From Pohlia nutans (lineage: Eukaryota; Streptophyta; Bryopsida; Bryales; Mniaceae), in NCBI GenBank assembly GCA_022496805.1, contig CM040089.1, forward strand, positions 44,562,372 through 44,626,371: a stretch of DNA of 64,000 bases, given 5' to 3'. Made by a program: the position numbers and the translations under genes. This document shows, one piece after another, positions 12,311-24,574 of the stretch (position 1 is the stretch's first letter; every line of letters begins with the position of its first letter). The notes under the pieces were generated by a model, which saw nothing but the letters and a program-made list of their open reading frames with translations, was not told the DNA's origin and made no database searches.

Positions 12311-12330
12311 TTACTATCATTGTGATTATT

Positions 12331-12712
12331 ATATGAAAAATACAAATACTCGTCTTCTTATGAATTTTGGAATGATTGGCCAAAAGTGCTCATAATGTAC
12401 AACTTACATTGAATCATCTTTTGCATAATATGCAATATTTTAATCCATAAAATTATCTTTTGATTGCTTACAAAGATATCTCAACATATCTCTATCGAAC
12501 CATAATAAAACTTATGTGAACAACTTCACCACTATTGAAGTATAATGATTTCAACAAATCATAATGAATTAGAAGATGAAAGTATTAAAACTGTAATTTT
12601 AGTGAATCTTTTAAGATTTCTTTTATAAATTCAATTTGAAAAATATCTACATATATAATTTCAAATCTAGTGCACGGATGTCTTTTAATAACAATATCTT
12701 ACATATGTTTTT
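12331..12712. repeat. Dispersed repeat family L, copy 1
   Basis: About 380 bp clearly homologous, in the same orientation, to 39712-40066. Shared blocks include TTTTGGAATGATTGGCCAAA, CATAATGTACAAC, ATTGAATCATCTTTTGCATA and CGAACC(A/G)TAATAAAACTTATG. There is no coding capacity and no terminal repeats, so it is probably a fragment of a larger element. Confidence 0.7.
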
Positions 12713-14657
12713 TTAATTATTAATCCGAAGGTTCTTACAATGCTCCATGGGGAACAATTGCTCCGTAGTTAAAAGTTTTGACTTGTGGGATATTGTCATT
12801 GTATCATATCATACTAGGATTTACCATGACTGTTCCGATGGTGGAATAGTTATCGGGAGCGTGCGTGTGTGTCGACCACTATGTATTTTTCCAAAAGAAT
12901 ATTCAGTCTAACAAAAAAGATTCCTTTGTGCAATTTCTTGCATATCCATTCCACTAGTGTCAATTTCTCATTCCGTTTTTGTTTCTAATTACAAAATAGA
13001 ACATTAAATATTCCAAAATATTTAATTACTATGCGGATGAAATTAATCAACTCCAATGCATTCGCTTTTACTTTTACATTATTTTGCATTAAATGACATT
13101 TAATAAATAAACTAAAGTAAAAGTCAACAATATGTGTACCTTTTTTTTTCCTACGTATTAACGTAAAAGATAGTGGTATAAGATATACATATGTATATAT
13201 TCATTCTTACATGTGTACATTCATAAATGTATTATTGTTTGTATATTTATTAAATTCATTCACATGTGTTGGACAATAAAAATTGAATTGTTTTGATTAT
13301 TTCTTGAAATCTATTCTTGCTATTAAAGTATTGGAAACTTTATCACAAGATAACTAATATATTTACAATTCATAATATATTCACGATTAATTTTGTTAAA
13401 ATCACAAACGGCTACAACAATGAATAAACTAATCGACTTTTCACTTTTGGAGATCTTGCCATACAATATGATGGAAGAAATTAAATATAAAGTTGTCAAA
13501 AGTTTATACAATGGTTTTTGAAGTGCGTGGCGATATAACAGGGCTACAAGAACCCTCATTATTGAACTTGGAAAATTATATGTGTCATGTGACATAGAAA
13601 AACAAATTGCATGCATTTTGTTGCATGTTGACATGGGTTTAGTCAAAAATCTTATATTGTGCTTAGTATTCAAGACAAATTTCAAGTTTGAAGGCAAGCG
13701 TATAGATTACATAGACTACCTTGATTTAGACCTTTTTAATGATTTGATAGATTCTATAGATAGAGAAAAGGTTGAAAACTTTACTTTAGATGATAAATCT
13801 ATTGATTATCTCGATGATGATGATGAGTAGTTTGAAATTGTTTAAAAATATATATCTTTGATAAAATTATCAAAATAGCAACCTTGAAAATGTTACAAAA
13901 GTGCTTTAGTTTACGTAAAATATTGTTTGTGGTACATTTAAAGTTTTATAGTATTCCAACTTTTGGATATATTTTTCTACCAATTGTTTGGTCTTCTATT
14001 GTTGTTTAATAATTCCAGAAGTTTTGATTCTATTTGTTTACAAAATTTACTCTATTTTATTAATTATGAAATTATGAAAAATTCAAAAGAAAATGGACAT
14101 CATGTAAGATATATAAAAAAGTGTATTTCAACATTTGACGTTTTGATAACTTTGAGTTTTGTCATATCGCATTGGACACTAGAAAAGAGTACACAAACAA
14201 GTATCTTTTTTGGAGAGAGTGAACACTATACTATGACTTCGATGCTTCTAATTATATAAATAAACACAAAGAAAAAGAAAAAAAAAGAAAAAGAAAAAAT
14301 GTATATATACACCAAATTATTTTTATCAATGTATGTGACACTAATATAACAAAGTCACTTTTTTTTTAACATATTTAAGTTGAGCCAACAAAAATTAAGA
14401 CATGATGTCTTGTAAACAATTTTTTATGTGATCCAAATTTTCTCACTAATTGGATATATTAGTGTAATATTTTATGGTAGGTCATTGGGTTTTTATTAGT
14501 GATGGTTGGTCATTTTAGGCCTCCTCTTTTAGGTGCAAAGAAGATGATTGGTGTACTAAGAAAAAGTGCTTGAAATAAAGTGGTTCACACTTCACACTAG
14601 ATCAACTTAACTCTAAATGTCTACAACCCTCTTCAAATTTGGAGAATTTCTAAGAAC
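12713..14657. other. AT-rich intergenic stretch
   Basis: Strongly AT-rich. Apart from the acidic open frame at 13582-13830 nothing looks coding. Runs of TATA/GTATAT at about 13180-13260 and an A-rich AAAGAAAAAG run near 14270-14300 are simple sequence. Confidence 0.4.
13582..13830 (+). pseudogene. Acidic open frame, possible transposon gene remnant
   Basis: An 82-residue frame ending in an Asp-rich tail (ends SIDYLDDDDE) and containing KNLILCLVFKTNFKFEG. The frame extends a little upstream without a start. The acidic tail and isolated position would fit the C-terminus of a decayed transposase or a captured gene, but no family motif is recognisable. It could also be chance in AT-rich DNA. Confidence 0.2.
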
Positions 14658-15209
14658 ATTGAAGAACAAGGTTTCTTTAAAAGTGCACTTCAATATGTAA
14701 AAGTGCACATGAACAATTTTTTGGAAATTTATAAATTTCATTGAAAATATGATCATTTTATAATTATCCTAGTAAGAAAAATAAAGAATATAGACATGGG
14801 TACATTTTAGGTTCATTATGCTTGGTTATTGATCAAATTACAATTTTGTGATTTTTATAAAAAAAGTTGAGTTAACAATAATATGAGAAACCTTGCTAGA
14901 AATTTCTTATAATTTTAAATTATTTCTTATATTAATAATTCAAATATGGTTATAAATTTAAATATATATTTGAAAAAATATATATTTTACTTACAAGATA
15001 AAAGATTGAGGTATGTACATGCACGTCTAATATTGAGAAAACATCATTGCATATGACAAAGTTTGGATATTTAAATACACACTTAATAGCAAGAAACTTT
15101 CAGTCATAAAAACATCTCATTCACATGAAACCTTGACAAAATTATATATCAATATCGTATTGTATAAATTGTCAAGTATAAAGTACAATATAGAGATAAT
15201 ATGGCAAAT

Positions 15210-15533
15210 CTATTCTAAAAGGTTAAGGTGATATTCAAAATGAAACTTTTCACCATTTGGAATTTTTAACTCTCTCTCGGTTCTAACACCCAAAACAGTA
15301 ATCAAATTTTGGGTCCCAACGGTATTCTCCCAAGCAGTAAAAATAGAATCAATTGGAACACAACCATGTGGTTCTCGAGAGGGTTCCCAAGCACGGTGTA
15401 TACAATCCGTGTACCGATTGCGAAACGTCCCTTCTTCATCTTGTAATCCTCTTGGCATTCTTGGTTGATACCATAGAACATTTGTAATACCGTTCTCACA
15501 AGCTTGTTGATTTAGAGAGAGCACTTTTGCCAA
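15210..15533 (-). pseudogene. Unrecognised gene fragment inside the J element
   Basis: A 107-residue frame with normal amino-acid composition (contains LWYQPRMPRGLQDEEG and AWEPSREPHG) and higher GC than its surroundings. It may be an exon captured by the element. The WEPS-x-E-x-H text resembles LWEPSGEGHEW in the fragment at 24878-25210; the match is short. No function is assigned. Confidence 0.35.
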
Positions 15534-15726
15534 AAAAAAAGGAATGCCTAAGTTTCAATCCATATGATTTGTTTTAAGATAAAACAATGCCTGGTCATAC
15601 AAAAAAAACAAGATGATTGTAAGAACATGTTAAAAAAAAAGTTTTATGTAATTCAACAATTATCAAAATAGATGATGTAACTTTATGCCTTAATTTCTTA
15701 AATGCGAACAAAATTAACTATCGTCA

Positions 15727-17640
15727 TGAGGGGTGTGGCATGTGCCTCACCCCTTAAGATTTAAATAAGGCAAAATATTGTCATAAGGGGTGTGGCATGT
15801 GCCTCACCCCTTAAGATTCAAACTAGGCAAAATATTGTTATAAGGGGTGTGGCATGTGCCTCACCCCTTAAGATTGAAACTAGGCAAAATAGGGCTATAA
15901 GGGGTGTGGCATGTGCCTCACCCCTTAAGATTTAAACTAGTCAAAATATTGTTATAAGGGGTATGGCATATGCCTCACTCCTTAAGATTCAAACTAGGCA
16001 AAATATTGTCATGAGGGGTGTGGCATGTGCCTCACCCCTTAAGATTTAAATTAGGCAAATTATTGTTACCGTAGTTTACTAGCAGGTTCGGCAACTTGCT
16101 GCCTAATATTTAATTAAAGTTCAAAAAGTAGGTTCGGCACCTAAAAATAGTATATTAATACTTTCGGCAATTTTCTCTTTTAATTTTTTAAAATTCGGCT
16201 TATTGTCATGTACAACTCTCTTGCATTGGTTGACAAGTAAGATGTGAGATAAGAGTGGAGAATGCTCTGTGCTTTATGCAGGTGGAGTGGAGTTGTATCC
16301 AACAAGGCATATGGGATATGTAAACTTTGAGGTGAAGCACCTAGTTAGTCTACATTTTTATAACACGCATAACTTTTGCATAGAGTCTTTAAATGACATA
16401 AACTTTGTTGGAGGTGAAAGATTACTTGATTTCTAAACTTTTCTTAGACCAACAAAATTCCAAAAAAGTTGATATTCTATGCACAAATGAGCTCCGAAAA
16501 ACTGTTAGGAACGCATTTTGATTTTGACTTTTACACGGCTGCTCTGTTTTGTCTATATCTTTTGCATAAAGACTTAATTTGACACAAAACTTGTTGGAGG
16601 TGGAAGAAGGCTTGATTTCTCAACTTTTGTTAGTTGGAAAAATTTCTATAAAACTTCATCTTCTATGTTCAATTGGACTCCAAAAATCTGTGTAGGACAC
16701 ATTTCAAAAGCTACAGTCTTATTACTTCTTAACCCATATTCTTTGTGGACGGATGTAAATGAACTTGATTACAAGAGCAACACCTTCTCTCCACTACAAT
16801 TCACACATGCTTCCAAACGAAGTAAAAATCTAGTGGAAAGTTACAATTTCTCACTTTTCGGCAATTTTGAATTATAATTTATATTATATTCGGCAAAAAA
16901 TGCCAATGATATTCCGAAATTTTAGGCATCTATATTTAGAATTATTTTTTTCCGAACCTGCTACGGTATAAGGGGTATGGCATATGCCTCACTCCTAAAG
17001 ATTCAAACTAGGCAAAATATCGTCATGAAGGGTGTGGCATGTGCCTCACCCCTTAAGATTTAAACTAGGCAAATTATTGTTATAAGGATTGTGGCACATG
17101 TCTCACCTCTTAAGATTCAAATAAGGCAAAATATTGTCATAAGGGGTGTGGCATGTGCCTCACCCCTTAAGATTCAAACTAGGCAAAATATTGTCTTCAG
17201 GGGTGTGGCATGTGCCTCACCTCTTAAGATTCTAACTAGGCAAAATATTTTTATATGGGGTGTGGCACATGTCTCACCCCTTGAATTTCTATCAAGGCAA
17301 ATTATTGTCTTACGGGGTGTCCCACCTATCTTATGCCTTCATATTTGAACAAGGTTAATACTGTTATGTGGAGTATGGCATGTGCCTCACCTCTTAAAAT
17401 TCTAACAAAGTTAATTAGTGTCATATGAGGTGTAGCATGTGTCTTACTCGCAAGCCTAGCAATTAAATTCATAAAGGAAGTGGCACATGCGTAACCCCTA
17501 AAATCCTAACTTAACCAATTACATGTATAGATGGTGTAGCATGTATCTCAACCCTCATAAACTTAAGTGAAATTAACTTCAACAAAGGTGATTATTCTTA
17601 TAAAGGGTGTTGCATGTGCCTCACCCTTTTAAACCTCATA
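15727..17640 (+). repeat. Satellite array 1, about 57-bp unit
   Basis: Six regular copies at 15727-16060 spaced 56-58 bp, then more from about 16970 to 17640 after a nested insertion, decaying rightwards. Each unit holds GGGGTGTGGCA-TG-TGCCTCACCCC, an 11-bp-arm palindrome with one mismatch, plus AAGATTCAAACTAGGCAAAA. Open frames across it are by-products of the repeat. A 57-bp unit without unique spacers excludes CRISPR. Confidence 0.9.
16069..16966. mobile_element. TA-flanked MITE, family K copy 1, nested in satellite array
   Basis: Starts CCGTAGTTTACTAGCAGGTT then CGGCA and ends TCCGAACCTGCTACGG, with TA on both sides. Joining the flanks restores the array text ATTGT-TA-TAAGG, so the insertion is clean. 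The interior has two diverged copies of a segment of about 195 bp (about 16360-16520 and 16555-16700) and no gene. It shares the CAGG(T/G)TCGGCA terminal motif with 42276 and 43375. Confidence 0.75.
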
Positions 17641-17899
17641 AAACCAAATAAATTTATTAAAGTTGTAAGATTTGCGTCACCTTGTTTAGTCACAAGCAAA
17701 ATTAAATTGCAGAGTAATAAGTTGAAGTAAATGAAACTAAGTAGAGGAATTAATATTGCACATGCCTAACCATTTTAAGGGTGCTATTAATATAGTGCCA
17801 CCGGCGCTCCCAAAAAAATTCAAGTCAAAATTCTTAAATGTGTGTAAGTTAGAGCTATACAGACTTGGAGATCTCACAAAAGATAAATAAATTAAAATT

Positions 17900-18480
17900 T
17901 GAAAAACCTAAACGGCCGCTTAGGGTTTAGGTCGTGTTTTCGCTTCTTCCGACCTTTCTCTCTTCTCCGCCGCCTTTCCTCTCTGCCGCTCCTTGCTTGT
18001 GCGGCGCTTCTCTTCTCCGCCGCTCTGCCGCCTTTCCTTTCTGCCACTCCTTGCTTGTACAGCGCTTCTCTTCTCCACCGTCTTGCTTCGCTTGCAAAGT
18101 GCCGAATCTTGTATAGTGGTGATTTGCAACGTTAATGCCTCCGCCTTGGTACAACCCACGTTCTGATCTACTTGTTCTGCATATCTAGATAACCTTGTTT
18201 GTGTGGTACTAAACCTTCTACCTTCTTGCTACAGGTCACATCACTTCAACTCTACTATGCGGTTAACACCTCATCTATAAACAAGTTTCAGCACACTACC
18301 AAGAATCTTGTTGATTTATCTCACTTGGGCCCCAACTTCTTGTACTAAGATCTACTTTGGAGCGCTTCTAATTCTTAGTTTCCTTCAGATCTATTGTGTT
18401 TATCACTTCAGTACTTAAATAAGGGTAAGTTTCTGACTTTCAAATTTCATCTAGATCTAGATCTAAATTCTTTTTAGGGT
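17900..18480 (+). other. CT-rich, UTR-like core of the J element (possible captured gene 5' end)
   Basis: GC-rich CT tract with a duplicated unit of about 55 bp (TGCCGCTCCTTGCTTGTGCG / TGCCACTCCTTGCTTGTACA). It is followed by ordinary sequence and an AAGGGTAAGTTT splice-donor-like site at about 18422. This matches the look of plant 5' UTRs such as that of gene 3 (45170-45267). Capture of a host gene's 5' end, as in Pack-MULEs, is an inference. Open frames here are low-complexity and not trusted. Confidence 0.4.
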
Positions 18481-18829
18481 TTCCAGCTTCATTTAGTATT
18501 CAACCACCAAATTGTTGCTATGTGCACATCACAATCTCAAATCTCAGTTCCAATAACATTTGCTTGTATTTATGAAACTTTGAAATTTGCATCTTTGATA
18601 AATTTTGAATCATCAATATGTTAAATTATTTGTATTATAACTCACATTCCTTTAAAGTTCTAAATATTTAGGGTTTTGGACATATATCACTTGATGACAC
18701 AATCTCAAAATCTAAATTATGAGTTTTGTAATTAAGTTCTCATCTCACTTATTACCAAATTCTAAATTTTAAAATTCAATGTCTTTTATTTTCAATTTGA
18801 GGAGGATGTGTGGAGTTTCTGTGAACATT

Positions 18830-20010
18830 TTTTGGAGTGAGGCACATGCCTCACTACTTGAATTGCAATCTGATTTTAAATTTCTAAACTCACCACATAC
18901 CTCACTCCTTGCATCGTAATCACAATCTCATTTTATGTTCATTATGCAAACATACCAAATGTATGCCACATATCTCACTCCATGTGTTTGGTTCTCGTTT
19001 TGATTGTATTTATGCATTTCACTCATGTAGAATTTAGAAGGTGAGGCACATGCCTCACCCCCGCTGTGTTTGATTTCAATTTTGATTGTACTTGATTGAT
19101 TTTGCTCATGTGACATTTTGGAGGTGAGGCACAAGCCTCACCCTTTGTGTTTGATTCATGTTTCTGATGTCAATGAGATTATAATCTCATATTTTTCTAA
19201 GAGTGAGGCACATGCCTCACCCCTTTGTGTTTAAGTTTTTTTTTTTTTTTTATGTCCTTGAGTTTATGCTCTCATATTTTTGTGAGGGTGAGGCACATGC
19301 CTCACCCTCTTGTGTTTGATTTTTGTTTTTGATGTCATTGAGTTTAGGTTCACATATTTTTCTGAGAGTGAGGCACATGTCCCACCCTTTATGTTTAGTT
19401 TTTTTTTATGTCCTTGAGGTTATGCTCTCATCTTTTTGTAAGGGTGAGGCACATGCCTCACCCCTTTGTGTTTGATTTTTTTTTTTTATGTCATTTAGTT
19501 TATGCCCTTATATTTATGCTCTCATAATTTTGTGAGGGTGAGGCACATGCCTCACCCCTTTGTGTTTGGTTTTTGTTCTTGATGTCATTGAGTTTAAGCT
19601 CTCATATTTTTGTGAGGTTGTGGCACCCTTTGTGTTTAATTTTTATTTATAACGTTTTTAGTTGTTATTTTTCATATGGGATTTCGGGGATGAGGCACAT
19701 GTCTCACTCAATGTGTTTAATTCGTATTCTCGATGTGATTGTATGTATTTTTTGCATTGTTGCTTTTCTTGAATTTAGGGGGTGAGGCACATGCCACACT
19801 CTTTTTGTATAATTTTGAATTTAGTTGTACTTAAGTTTCTTTGCTTATGTAGGATTGAGGGGGTGATGCACATGCTTTACTCCTATTGTTGATGTTATAT
19901 TGAAAGGTGTGGCATTTCTTTGATTGATTGTACAAAGAATTAATCTTTTATAAATTTGAGTGTTTTTGCAATTGGAGTTTTTGGAGGTGTGGCACATGTC
20001 GCACTCTTTT
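18830..20010 (+). repeat. Satellite array 2, 76-95 bp unit, palindromic motif
   Basis: About ten copies of GGGTGAGGCA-CA-TGCCTCACCC at roughly 19039, 19122, 19203, 19288, 19368, 19444, 19540 and beyond, separated by T-rich TGTGTTTGATTTTTG...ATGTCATTGAGTTT...CTCATATTTTTGTGAG spacers. The motif is the reverse complement of the one in array 1, so the two arrays form a large inverted arrangement around the core. Confidence 0.85.
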
Positions 20011-20131
20011 AGTAAAGATCACTTATTCTTATTATTCGTAGTTTTTCATGCATATTGACTATTTGTTTGTTTGTTGATGTTATTGTGTGATTTTAGGAGG
20101 TCTTTTTGGAGGACTTCTCATGCGGAGTAAA

Positions 20132-20157
20132 GGGGGCGGGCCTTCAAAGGCCCCCCC
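20132..20157 (+). repeat. GC-rich hairpin in the J element
   Basis: GGGGGCGGGCCTT and AGGCCCCCCC pair across a CAA loop in otherwise AT-rich DNA. It may be a structural feature of the element; its role is unknown. Confidence 0.5.
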
Positions 20158-21176
20158 AAAGAAGAAAATGCATTGATACATCCAGATGTGCGCAAGGATA
20201 TGTTTTCTCTAGGCTTGGGTTTAGACTCTTTGGATGGCTAGATTTGTTTAGTTGATATTAATAATATATTATAGTATTATAGTGATATGATATAGAGTAT
20301 AGAATATTTGTTACCATGTAACTTATTACTTGAGTATACTATATATTATTGTGTTTTACTATCATGGTGTATCTTTTTTCAAATTCCTTCAAAGAATTTA
20401 CTGTATAAACACATAATCAACAAATTGAATTTAGTTTGTTTGCTTGGAATTGCCTCAATAAGATTTTTTTATGATTTAAAGTTTATTTTCATAAAAAGTA
20501 CCACACATTCAATCTCATTATAGTATACATTGTAATATGTAAATTTAAATACAAAATTGGTTTAATTGATTGTATGGATTTATTAAGATTACCACTATGG
20601 ATATGGTTCTCAAAACTTAGTATATATTTTTTAGTTGTTGTTCTAATTATTAAAATTTCAGAACTTCAAATACATAAATAAGACACATGCTTTATTTTTT
20701 TGTTTGACTTTATTTTTTTTAAGTATTCAAATATAAGGTGACACAAGTACATTATTCTTTTTTTCTGAATTTATCATTTTGAATGTTTTTGCTTCCATGG
20801 TGTGTCTTGCCAATTAGGATTGGTTTATTTTTCAGTCTTTTAACTAAAAATTAGGGTGTAAGTGTTACATTTTCTATTAAACTTACGAACAATTATTGAA
20901 GATGCACAAAATAATGTTTTTTAGCCGTTTAATTGATCTAATATTATAAAAAATTCTTGATTATAAACTTAAAGCACAAAATAAATATGACACACATACA
21001 TTTTACATAGCTTGCTTTGGATTTATTTTCAATCAATAATATCTGAAAAGACTCTAGCTAAAGTACAATATTATTGCTTATACATACCAAAATTTGTGAT
21101 TAAAATATTAAAAAATAATCCCAAAAAATAGTGCACATTTCAATAGGCACTTTTAACGAAACCCTTATTGAAGTAG

Positions 21177-21809
21177 GAATTTTTGCACTTCGGGAGTATG
21201 ACAATGCATTTGTCGCCCATCAAACAGAAATAGACCTTTTTTGAAGTTGCAAGGGGATGTAATTTTGGTACTTGTGAGATTTAGGGACGGGAATTGACAA
21301 AGTGTTAAAGTGGGAATTTTGGAGGTTTCAACTTATTCCAATCATGCAAATTTGGTCCTACATGCATTAAATGTTACATGGGTACTTCATGTACTACAAA
21401 ACAATGTATGAAGGGGGTAGTCAAAAATGGATACAAAGTTATTTGCATTTTCTACTAAAACAACAAGTCATTCAAAGCACCCATACACAATCAACCAAGT
21501 AATTCATGTTGCGCTATACTATATGGCTATTGTTGCTACGTAATGCAACTCATAGTACCATGTGTGTTGGGTGTCTTTACGGTAGGGCGTTCAAAATGTG
21601 TAGTGTGACATCGCATAACAAGCGAAATGTGGCGGTAAACATTTTCTATTGGTCATTGAAATTAGTTTTTTGGCAGAAAGTTAATCACAGTGAAAAGGTA
21701 TTCTAGGATTCTATATATATTAATAGTTAAAAAATAATATAAAATAATATTCGGACCAAGATGTAATACATTGCATTCGGTGGCGTTGTAGTATAAATAC
21801 TTTATTGCC
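21177..21809. other. Intergenic, no gene seen
   Basis: Mixed AT-rich sequence between the J element and the first of a cluster of TTAA elements. The short frame at 21506-21706 has no recognisable motif. Confidence 0.4.
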
Positions 21810-22356
21810 TTAACCCCTGAACGTCCCAGCGTCCAGTTTCTGGACGTTTGTTGGTCAAACCCAATTTTGATCTTGAAGATGACTTTTGTTGCTAATACAC
21901 CCAACTAAGAAAATGAAGTTTATTAAGTCTAGTTTGTACTCCACTTTTCAAATCTTAAAAATTCCAATTATTGAGTATTTTATTGCTTGTGCAAGCTTTG
22001 TAGCTCAAGGTTTGAATTACACTACATAGGATGTTCACCTTTCGAATTTCAAAATTTAAATAAAAAATTTCTATGGAAAACATATCATGTGATTCTCCAT
22101 TGTAATTGGTACCTGCTCCCAAAAAAATATTAATTTTTTAAAGCTTTTTTCTAATAGAAATTATTTTTTGAAGTATTTGACTTAAAAATTTGTTAAAAAA
22201 GCCGTATTAAATCAAAAAAATCTGAAAATTTCAAGACTGATAGGAAACATTCAATTCCATGCATGAAAAATATTACAAAATATATTTTGATAAATCTTGA
22301 AGGCTAAATTGTGTAGTTTGACTTTCCTACAAAGAGTTGGTACGTTTAAGGGTTAA
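21810..22356 (+). mobile_element. TTAA element E (piggyBac-like, non-autonomous)
   Basis: 547 bp bounded by TTAA at both ends. The left end TTAACCCCTGAACGTCCCAG is followed by CGTCCAGTTTCTGGACG, a subterminal palindrome also seen in elements C, D and G. The right end is ACGTTTAAGGGTTAA. No coding sequence. Confidence 0.75.
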
Positions 22357-22504
22357 TTGATAGGTTTCATTGAAGATATAGCAATGGCAATAATCTTCCT
22401 CAATTCCTATATCATAAAGGTATTGTATTCAAAAAAGATTCCAAAAGATTTTGTGAGCAAGGTGGATATTAGAAGCTTATGGCGACAATTTGTGTTCTTT
22501 TACA

Positions 22505-23712
22505 TTAACCCCTAAAGGACCGGAGTGTTTTTCCTCCAAAAACACTCCAATGCTGCCATTTTCACTCCCCTATACAAAAAGTCCAAAAAAATGTTATTTT
22601 TTACCTTCTAACCGTAAGATCTTGTCCTAAACTACTTGAAAAACATACACAACAAATTTCGTTGGTATTGACCACACGGATTGCAAGATAATTGCGTTTG
22701 ATGGAAAAAAACACCCCAAAAAAACACATGCCCGAAAATTTCAGATGCGTTTGACCATGGCTACATCAAAAAAACCTCACTACCGAAACCTGTCGCACTT
22801 CACTTTCACATTCTATATGATGTTACTTAGTTGTGTACCAATTTTCGTTGCGTTTGGAGATGTTTAGGATGTTGAAGAACACCTTGCCTTGTTAGGGGTT
22901 TAAAACTTCAAAAAAGACTATATGTTTTTGGAATTGCAATATTTTTGACTTTCTGTATTTAAAATACGAATCCGAGCGGTGAAACACAAGTACATTCCAC
23001 CCTCTATAGAATGGCGAAAAAAAATTTGAAAAAAAAAAAAATCTCCAAGTTTTAAAAGACATTTAGCACATTTTCTAAGAATTTTGGGGGTTAGGGGGGA
23101 AATAAAGGGTGGAGGAGGGGAATTGAAGTGCCAACCCATTCCAATGTTCATGACCCCACTAACTCTCAAAGTGTACTGCCACGTGGTAGTCCCTCATTGG
23201 ACGATTTTTTTTTAATTTTTAATTTTTTAAAATGATTTTAATTTTCAAAATTTTGGATAATATTTTTTAATTATAAAATTGAACTTTTAGTTTAAAATAT
23301 TATTTTTAAAATTTTAAATAATAATTTTTAGATTAAAATAATAATTTTTATTTATAAAAATATTATTTTAAATTTAAATTTAAATTTATTTTTTTAATGA
23401 GTTTCGAAAATGGGGTCGTCTTCTGTCCACCACAGTTCACCACATTTTCCACACGCCGCCCATCTTGTTGCCCCCCACTAAAATTCAACTATTTCTCTAC
23501 TGCCCCGTTGCCCTTTCTCCCGAAAAAAACACATTTCCCCTCATAACTTTCACATACGGTGTCGGAATTCAAAAAAAAGAATCCCCATTTTCGTGGCACA
23601 TTGGGGAATCTACTATTAAATTTCCTTCAAAATTCGATTAAAAATGTGTTCACCGGAACCTACTCGATTCTCTAAATGTCCTAGTTAGGACACTTGGTCC
23701 TTTAGGGGTTAA
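22505..23712 (+). mobile_element. TTAA element F (piggyBac-like, non-autonomous)
   Basis: 1208 bp with perfect 17-bp ends TTAACCCCTAAAGGACC / GGTCCTTTAGGGGTTAA. The interior holds CTCCAAAAACACTCC-type short inverted pieces and an extremely AT-rich block at 23205-23395 made of TTTTAAAAT runs. No transposase is recognisable. The terminal sequence is the same as in family A and element P. Confidence 0.85.
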
Positions 23713-23766
23713 ACGCCCCTTAAAATGGCAAATTCCCCAAAAACTCTTGTGAGCTTGGTTGGGTAA

Positions 23767-24574
23767 TTAACCCTTTAGTGCCTAGGGTGGTTCTGGAAAA
23801 ACCACAGTTTTTTGGGTGATATATTTTTTAAACTTTCTCTCTTGAAATTAGGAATGCTATCAATAGTATTCAACCGAATCAATATAAGCATAGCTTAATG
23901 AAACAAGTTTTGGTTAAATCTTGGTCAGATCAGACCGTTGGATTGGAAGATTATAGTATGTCTTTGAACTGTATAATGCACACTCCAAAATGAGATTTTG
24001 AGGGGTGTGTGACTTCAAAGTTAAATAGAATTTTGGTTAAATTTTCAAAATTGAAAGTGAAGCAGTTCAGCAATGACCTATGTCAACACCTCTCCATTGC
24101 AATCTTTCATGTCAAGAACTGACTCACACATAATTATTGTGAATTTTATAAGTGAGAGTGACTTATCTATGTACGGTTTAAGACAAAATTTATACGTTAA
24201 AATAAGAAAGGATTTGGTACATTGATCAAGATCGGAATACATACATTGACGGAACATGAACAAGAGAACACAATCCAAAAATAAATACAAGATAACAAAC
24301 TTTCAAATACAAGAAATACCGCATTGTATATGTGTTGTATTTGTAAGTATTTGCTGTATTTTGAGGTATTTGCAGTATTTTGGTGTTTTGAACATAGGTA
24401 TTTGGATATCTAAGAAAGTCAGATTTCAATATTTCTTTTTGCATCATCTGCATAATCAAAAGTTACACTTCTAAACATCAGACACCGAACTAAGATAGTT
24501 CACAGATTTTACAACATTTCATTTTTTGGTGATCTAGTGACCACTTACTAGTTACCTAGGCACTAAAGGGTTAA
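23767..24574 (+). mobile_element. TTAA element family B copy 1
   Basis: 808 bp with ends TTAACCCTTTAGTGCCTAGG / CCTAGGCACTAAAGGGTTAA, a perfect 20-bp inverted repeat. It is homologous in reverse orientation to 36422-37237 over its length, including the degenerate GTATTTG/GGTATTTGCAGTATTTTG run near 24340-24400. Short frames inside are shared by both copies but are low in complexity. Confidence 0.85.

Larger units (their letters stand above)
14668..21166. mobile_element. 6.5-kb Mutator-like element with internal satellite arrays, family J copy 1
   Basis: Left end AAGGTTTCTTTAAAAGTGC; the right end is the inverted AAGGGTTTCGTTAAAAGTGC. Flanks are ATTGAAGAAC (14658-14667) and ATTGAAGTAG (21167-21176), an 8/10 match that fits the 9-10 bp target duplication of Mutator-like elements. 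Inside, in order: a gene-like fragment (15210-15533, minus), satellite array 1 (15727-17640) split by a nested element, a CT-rich UTR-like core (17900-18480), satellite array 2 in opposite orientation (18830-20010), a GC-rich hairpin (20132-20157) and AT-rich sequence. No transposase is seen, so it is non-autonomous. The copy at 40070-40414 keeps only the two ends and two array units. Confidence 0.8.

Noticed and set aside
15727..17640. Regular 57-bp repeats resembling a CRISPR array
   Set aside because: No unique spacers, unit is continuous satellite, and the host is a eukaryote.
17899..18159. Ser/Leu/Pro-rich and Arg/Glu-rich frames on both strands
   Set aside because: Both strands are open because of a CT-rich repeat; this fits a UTR-like leader better than a protein.
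20132..20157. GC-rich hairpin resembling a bacterial terminator
   Set aside because: No T tract follows and the context is a plant-type transposon.
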